A stretch of DNA of 16,245 nt from Hyphomicrobiales bacterium (GTDB lineage Bacteria; Pseudomonadota; Alphaproteobacteria; Rhizobiales; Aestuariivirgaceae): assembly GCA_027030295.1 (NCBI GenBank), contig JALVFB010000036.1:1-16245 (forward strand), in the 5' to 3' direction. The notes beneath the pieces were generated by a model, which had not been told where the DNA came from, made no database searches, and saw only the letters and a list, made by a program, of their open reading frames with translations. Every line of letters begins with the position of its first letter. The stretch's first letter is position 1. Below are positions 13,315-16,245 of this stretch, piece by piece. The translations under genes were made by a program, and so were the position numbers.

Positions 13315-14222
13315 GCGGGCTGGCGCATACCATCGGGCGCGCACGGGACGGGCTGCGCCTCTGGTGGCTGGCGGCGCGGCCGAAAACGCTCACCATCGCC
13401 ATCTCGCCGGTTATCCTCGGCACCACGCTGGCGTGGCTGGAGGGCGGGCGCATCGACCCGTGGCTGTTCGCCCTCACGCTCGCGGCGGCAGTGCTCATCC
13501 AGGCCGGCACCAACCTGCACAACGACGCCGCGGACGAGAAATCCGACTGCACCGACCGCCTCGGCCCCCCGCGGGTGAGCGCGCAGGGGTTGCTGCCGGC
13601 GGAGAAGGTGCGCCGCGCCGCTTACGCCTGTTTCGCCGCCGCCATGCTCATCGGCGCATATCTCGTCTGGCGCGGCGGCTGGCCCATATTCGTCATCGGG
13701 CTGGCCTCCATCGCCGCCGGCCTGGCCTATTCCGGCGGGCCGCGTCCCATCTCGCACACCCCGCTGGGCGAGCTGTTCGTCATCGTGTTTTTCGGGCTGG
13801 CGGGGGTTATCGGCGCCTACTGGCTGCAAACGCATGCCGTCTCCGCGCGCGCCATCCTCGGCGGCCTCGTGGTGGGTCTGCCGGCGGCCGCCGTGTTGCT
13901 GGTGAACAACACCCGCGACGTGATGCAGGACGCCGCCGCCGGACGCTTCACGCTGGCCATGTGGCTGGGGCGCAAGCGCGCCACGGGAGCCTACGCGGCC
14001 ATGCTGCTTGTGCCATACGCGCTGCTGGCATTGCCCGATCCGGGATTCATCACCAGCCACGGGCGCTTTCCGTGGCTGCCGTTTCTCACGCTGCCCTACG
14101 CCGCGTGGCTGGTGTTCGGCTTTGCCCGCATGCCGCTGGCGCGGTTCAACCTGCTGCTGGTGAACACCGCGAAGCTGCAATTCGCCATTGCCGCGCTCAC
14201 CTGCCTGGCGCTGGTGCAATGA
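13311..14222 (+). CDS. menA: MenA 1,4-dihydroxy-2-naphthoate polyprenyltransferase
   Basis: A 303-residue UbiA-superfamily membrane enzyme that joins a polyprenyl chain to 1,4-dihydroxy-2-naphthoate, giving demethylmenaquinone. ARPKTLTIAISPVILGT near residues 22-38 is the MenA N-terminal signature. The first Asp-rich motif is NLHNDAADEKSD (68-79) and the second is NNTRDVMQDAAAGRFTLA (199-216); both bind the prenyl-diphosphate/Mg. GPPR...QGLL and GELFVIVFFGLAGVIGAYWLQ also follow the MenA pattern, which favours MenA over UbiA. About eight to nine hydrophobic segments are present. Its start overlaps ubiE by four bases, implying translational coupling. The other men genes are not in this window, so these two are separated from the rest of the pathway. 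Confidence 0.92.
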   Translation: MSGLAHTIGRARDGLRLWWLAARPKTLTIAISPVILGTTLAWLEGGRIDPWLFALTLAAAVLIQAGTNLHNDAADEKSDCTDRLGPPRVSAQGLLPAEKVRRAAYACFAAAMLIGAYLVWRGGWPIFVIGLASIAAGLAYSGGPRPISHTPLGELFVIVFFGLAGVIGAYWLQTHAVSARAILGGLVVGLPAAAVLLVNNTRDVMQDAAAGRFTLAMWLGRKRATGAYAAMLLVPYALLALPDPGFITSHGRFPWLPFLTLPYAAWLVFGFARMPLARFNLLLVNTAKLQFAIAALTCLALVQ

Positions 14223-14243
14223 GAGGATAATGCGATGCGTTTC

Positions 14244-14310
14244 ACCGCCCCGCGCCCCCGCCCATGTTCAATAATCGGGGGTTGGGCGGGGGCGCGGGGC
14301 GGTAGGTGGT
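14244..14310 (+). repeat. GC-rich hairpin repeat, copy A
   Basis: Perfect 21-base inverted arms (14244-14264 and 14283-14303, beginning ACCGCCCCGCGCCCCC) flank an 18-base loop, and AGGTGGT follows on the right. The right half, from GGGGGTTGGG through AGGTGGT, recurs almost exactly at copy B (15263-15296). It lies 21 bases after menA and 19 bases before the transporter start, so it may terminate the nos-men transcript or attenuate entry into the transporter gene. Confidence 0.85.
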
Positions 14311-14329
14311 TGCAAAAAAGGAGAGAACG

Positions 14330-15190
14330 ATGATCGTCACCAAGGTGCTGCTGCCGCTGGGTCTGGCCTTCATCATGTTCGCCATGGGCCTGACGCTGAA
14401 GGTGGGGGATTTCACCAAGCTGTTGCGCCAGCCGCTGCCGGTGGCGCTGGGGTTGGCCGTGCAGATGCTGCTGTTGCCGGCGCTGGCCTTCGTCCTGCTG
14501 ATGCTCTTTCCCATGCGGCCGGAATACGCCGTGGGCGTGATGATCCTCGCCGCCTGTCCCGGCGGCATCACCTCGAACATGATCACCCATATCGCGCGCG
14601 GTGACACGGCGCTGTCCATCACGCTCACCGCCATCACCTCGCTGGCCGGCATGCTCACCATACCGATAATCGTCGGTTTCGCGCTGGCCTGGTTCACCGG
14701 TCAGCATGCTGTGGTGCCGGCGCCGAAAATGGCCATCGGCGTGTTTCTCGTCTCCACTTTGCCGGTGATCATCGGCATGGCCATCCACCACGCCGCGCCG
14801 AAAGTCGCCGCCGCCATCGAGCGCGTGGCGAGGCCCGTTTCCATTGCCATTTTCGCGCTCATCGTGATCGCCGCCTTCGCCAACCAGTGGCGGCCGATGA
14901 TGGAAAACATCGGCGAGATAGGCCCGGTGGTCGTGGCGTTGAACGTGCTCATCATGGCGCTGGGCTTCGCGCTGGCGGCGAAAGCGCGCCTGCCGCACCC
15001 GCAGCGCGTGGCCATCGCCATCGAGGGCGGCCTGCAGAACGGCGCGCTGGGCATTTTCGTTGCCGCCACGCTGTTGTCCAGCCCGGCCATGATGACGCCG
15101 TCGATCACCTACGCGCTGGTGATGAACGTCACGGCGGCTGTTTTCATCGCCTGGCTGCTGGCCCGCCGGCAGGTCCGCGCGACGGCCTGA
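14330..15190 (+). CDS. Bile acid:sodium symporter family (BASS/SBF) transporter
   Basis: A 286-residue inner-membrane transporter with roughly nine to ten hydrophobic segments, of the sodium-coupled BASS family. Members carry bile acids, pantothenate, pyruvate or other organic anions, so the substrate cannot be read from the sequence. The family-type core CPGGITSNMITHIARGD near residues 77-93 corresponds to the conserved crossover and Na-binding region, and EGGLQNGALGIFVAATLL near 233-250 to the second. The ATG at 14330 is chosen for AAGGAG six bases upstream; an earlier in-frame ATG at 14306 would lie at the edge of a hairpin repeat. It has the same direction as the nos-men genes but is separated from menA by 107 bases containing that hairpin. 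A functional link to N2O respiration is unproven. Confidence 0.88.
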   Translation: MIVTKVLLPLGLAFIMFAMGLTLKVGDFTKLLRQPLPVALGLAVQMLLLPALAFVLLMLFPMRPEYAVGVMILAACPGGITSNMITHIARGDTALSITLTAITSLAGMLTIPIIVGFALAWFTGQHAVVPAPKMAIGVFLVSTLPVIIGMAIHHAAPKVAAAIERVARPVSIAIFALIVIAAFANQWRPMMENIGEIGPVVVALNVLIMALGFALAAKARLPHPQRVAIAIEGGLQNGALGIFVAATLLSSPAMMTPSITYALVMNVTAAVFIAWLLARRQVRATA

Positions 15191-15220
15191 TGCCGGGCTG
15201 CGCAAAGGTTGACCGGTGAA

Positions 15221-15296
15221 ACCGCCCCGCGCCCCCGCCCAAGCCCTTGTTTTTCATGATTTGGGGGTTGGGTGGGGGCGCGGGGCGGTAGGTGGT
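15221..15296 (+). repeat. GC-rich hairpin repeat, copy B (possible bidirectional terminator)
   Basis: 21-base inverted arms (15221-15241 and 15269-15289) flank a 27-base loop and are followed by AGGTGGT. The arms are the same as in copy A except for one C-to-T change at 15273, which keeps a G-U pair in RNA. The element is in the same orientation as copy A. It lies between the rightward transporter gene and the leftward DUF2059 gene, where a symmetrical hairpin could end transcription from both sides. Confidence 0.85.
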
Positions 15297-15334
15297 CTTT
15301 TATGCATTCTGGCATGAGGCGGGTGGCGTCCGGC

Positions 15335-15886
15335 CTATTTCTTGCCACCGCCCAGATCGATGCCCTGCGCCTTCGCCTGCTTGCGCGCCTGATCGATGAT
15401 CTTGCCGCCCACCTCGCGGCTCCAGGCGATGCCGGCGCGTTGCGATTTGGCCATGATCGCCGGCATTTTCTGCACGAACTTCCTGCCCTCCGGCGTTTCG
15501 AAGAAGGCGATGATCTTCTTCATTTCTCCGGTGGTGAACTCCTGGGCATAGATGCGCGCCAGCTCGTCGCGCAGCCGGTTCAGGGTTTCCGGCTTCGTCT
15601 GGTCCTGAATGGCCTGCCGCAGGATTTTCACGATCTCGTCCTTTTTCTCCGGCTTGGCGCGAATGAGCAGGTTGGCGATTTGCGGCACCATCATGTGCAC
15701 CATCTGCTCCGCCAGCTTGTCCGAACCGGTAACTTCCAGCAGCTTGCGCGCCGCCGCCAGCCGCGCCGGATCGATCTTCTGCGCCTGTGCGGCCTTGCCG
15801 TTGACGGCGGGAGCAGGAGCGTCACCGGCCATCGCCGGAGTGATCATCAGGGTCAGGGCAGCTGCGAGCAGTCCGATTTTCCGCAT
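15335..15886 (-). CDS. Secreted DUF2059-family protein
   Basis: A 183-residue protein with a clear Sec signal peptide (residues 1-20, MRKIGLLAAALTLMITPAMA), so it should be periplasmic. The mature part is helical and Lys/Ala/Glu-rich. The segment around residues 96-150 (LRDELARIYAQEFTTGEMKKI..FFETPEGRKFVQKMP) matches the DUF2059 pattern of an acidic helix, FTxxE and a YxTPxGxK-like turn. The molecular function of the family is not established. The start has a strong AAGGAGG (15897-15903 on the opposite strand) eight to nine bases upstream. It lies 58 bases downstream of the ptsN fragment in the same direction and may share its transcript. The C-terminal tail GIDLGGGKK is short and flexible. 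Confidence 0.82.
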   Translation of the reverse strand: MRKIGLLAAALTLMITPAMAGDAPAPAVNGKAAQAQKIDPARLAAARKLLEVTGSDKLAEQMVHMMVPQIANLLIRAKPEKKDEIVKILRQAIQDQTKPETLNRLRDELARIYAQEFTTGEMKKIIAFFETPEGRKFVQKMPAIMAKSQRAGIAWSREVGGKIIDQARKQAKAQGIDLGGGKK

Positions 15887-15944
15887 GAGAATATCCTCCT
15901 TGCAGGCGGAATCGCCAATGTCGTGAATGTTCGGAAAGGATGGC

Positions 15945-16245
15945 TCACGCCGCGCGCGAGGGCTGTGCCCCGGTCAGCAGCGCATACAGAGCGTTCGGCT
16001 CGCGCGTTGCCCGCAGCTTTTCCACCAGCGCCTTGTCGCGCAGCACGCGCGAAACGCGGGCCAGCGCTTTCAGGTGATCGGCGCCGGCGCTTTCCGGCGC
16101 CATGAGCATGAACACGATGTCCACCGGCTTGTGATCCAGCGCGTCGAAGTCCACCGGCGCCGCCAGCCGCGCGAAGAAGCCGCGCACGTGCTCAAGCCCC
16201 GGAAAGCGTCCGTGCGGAATGGCGATGCCGCCACCCAGCGCCGTG
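15945..16245 (-). CDS. ptsN: PtsN (EIIA-Ntr), C-terminal part, cut by window edge
   Basis: The C-terminal 100 residues or so of a nitrogen-PTS EIIA regulatory protein; the start lies beyond the right edge. The frame continues upstream of the GTG at 16187 to the window end. There it reads GGGIAIPHGRFPGL, which contains the IPHGR phosphorylation motif whose His takes the phosphate from NPr. Downstream, KPVDIVFMLMAPESAGADHLKALARVSRVLRD is the conserved C-terminal half of the EIIA-Ntr domain. The family regulates K+ transport, nitrogen and carbon balance and does not itself transport sugar. In many Pseudomonadota it lies near rpoN, which is not visible here. The stop is at 15945-15947. Confidence 0.92.
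   Translation of the reverse strand, partial: TALGGGIAIPHGRFPGLEHVRGFFARLAAPVDFDALDHKPVDIVFMLMAPESAGADHLKALARVSRVLRDKALVEKLRATREPNALYALLTGAQPSRAA

Noticed and set aside
14306..14329. Earlier in-frame start for the BASS transporter at 14306.
   Set aside because: It has no ribosome-binding site apart from the hairpin repeat, whereas the ATG at 14330 follows AAGGAG at good spacing.
1..16245. tRNA, rRNA, transposase or integrase genes.
   Set aside because: I saw no tRNA-like cloverleaf or rRNA sequence and no open frame resembling a transposase or recombinase; a dedicated RNA search was not possible here.

Overview
The window is GC-rich DNA, most likely from a menaquinone-using member of the Pseudomonadota (Proteobacteria). 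Three things support this: bacterial-type gene packing, a phoU / ptsN / DUF2059 background, and intergenic palindromes of the 'GTCATTCCCGCG' type common in that phylum. I cannot place it more finely from sequence alone.

Layout. phoU (phosphate-signalling regulator) lies at the left edge and ends at a hairpin terminator. After a regulatory gap with a very good FNR/DNR-type box, a long same-strand run begins that is a clade II (atypical) nitrous oxide reductase cluster: nosZ, two different diheme c-type cytochromes, a NosB-like membrane protein, nosD, nosG, nosH, nosF, nosL and nosY. It continues with almost no gap into ubiE/menG and menA, the two last enzymes of menaquinone synthesis. A bile-acid:sodium-symporter-family transporter follows, bracketed by two copies of a long GC-rich hairpin repeat. 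The right end holds two leftward genes: a secreted DUF2059 protein and the C-terminal part of ptsN (EIIA-Ntr), which runs off the window.

How the genes work together. NosG and NosH (Fe-S menaquinol-oxidising module, NapGH-like) are expected to pass electrons from menaquinol to periplasmic cytochromes c and then to NosZ, which reduces N2O to N2. NosD, NosF and NosY (periplasmic beta-helix protein plus ABC transporter) and the lipoprotein NosL serve copper-centre assembly. menA and ubiE in the same transcription unit would tie supply of the electron donor quinone to N2O respiration. NosR and NosX are absent, as expected for clade II.

The most unusual features are: (1) an exact 47-bp duplication of the nosY ribosome-binding site and start, separated by 235 bp of inverted 'GTCATTCC' repeats, with a reading frame that runs through the insert and stops inside the second nosY ribosome-binding site; (2) menaquinone genes fused to the nos operon; (3) strongly structured intergenic regions before nosZ, after nosZ, before nosB and before nosD; and (4) a duplicated hairpin element around the transporter gene.
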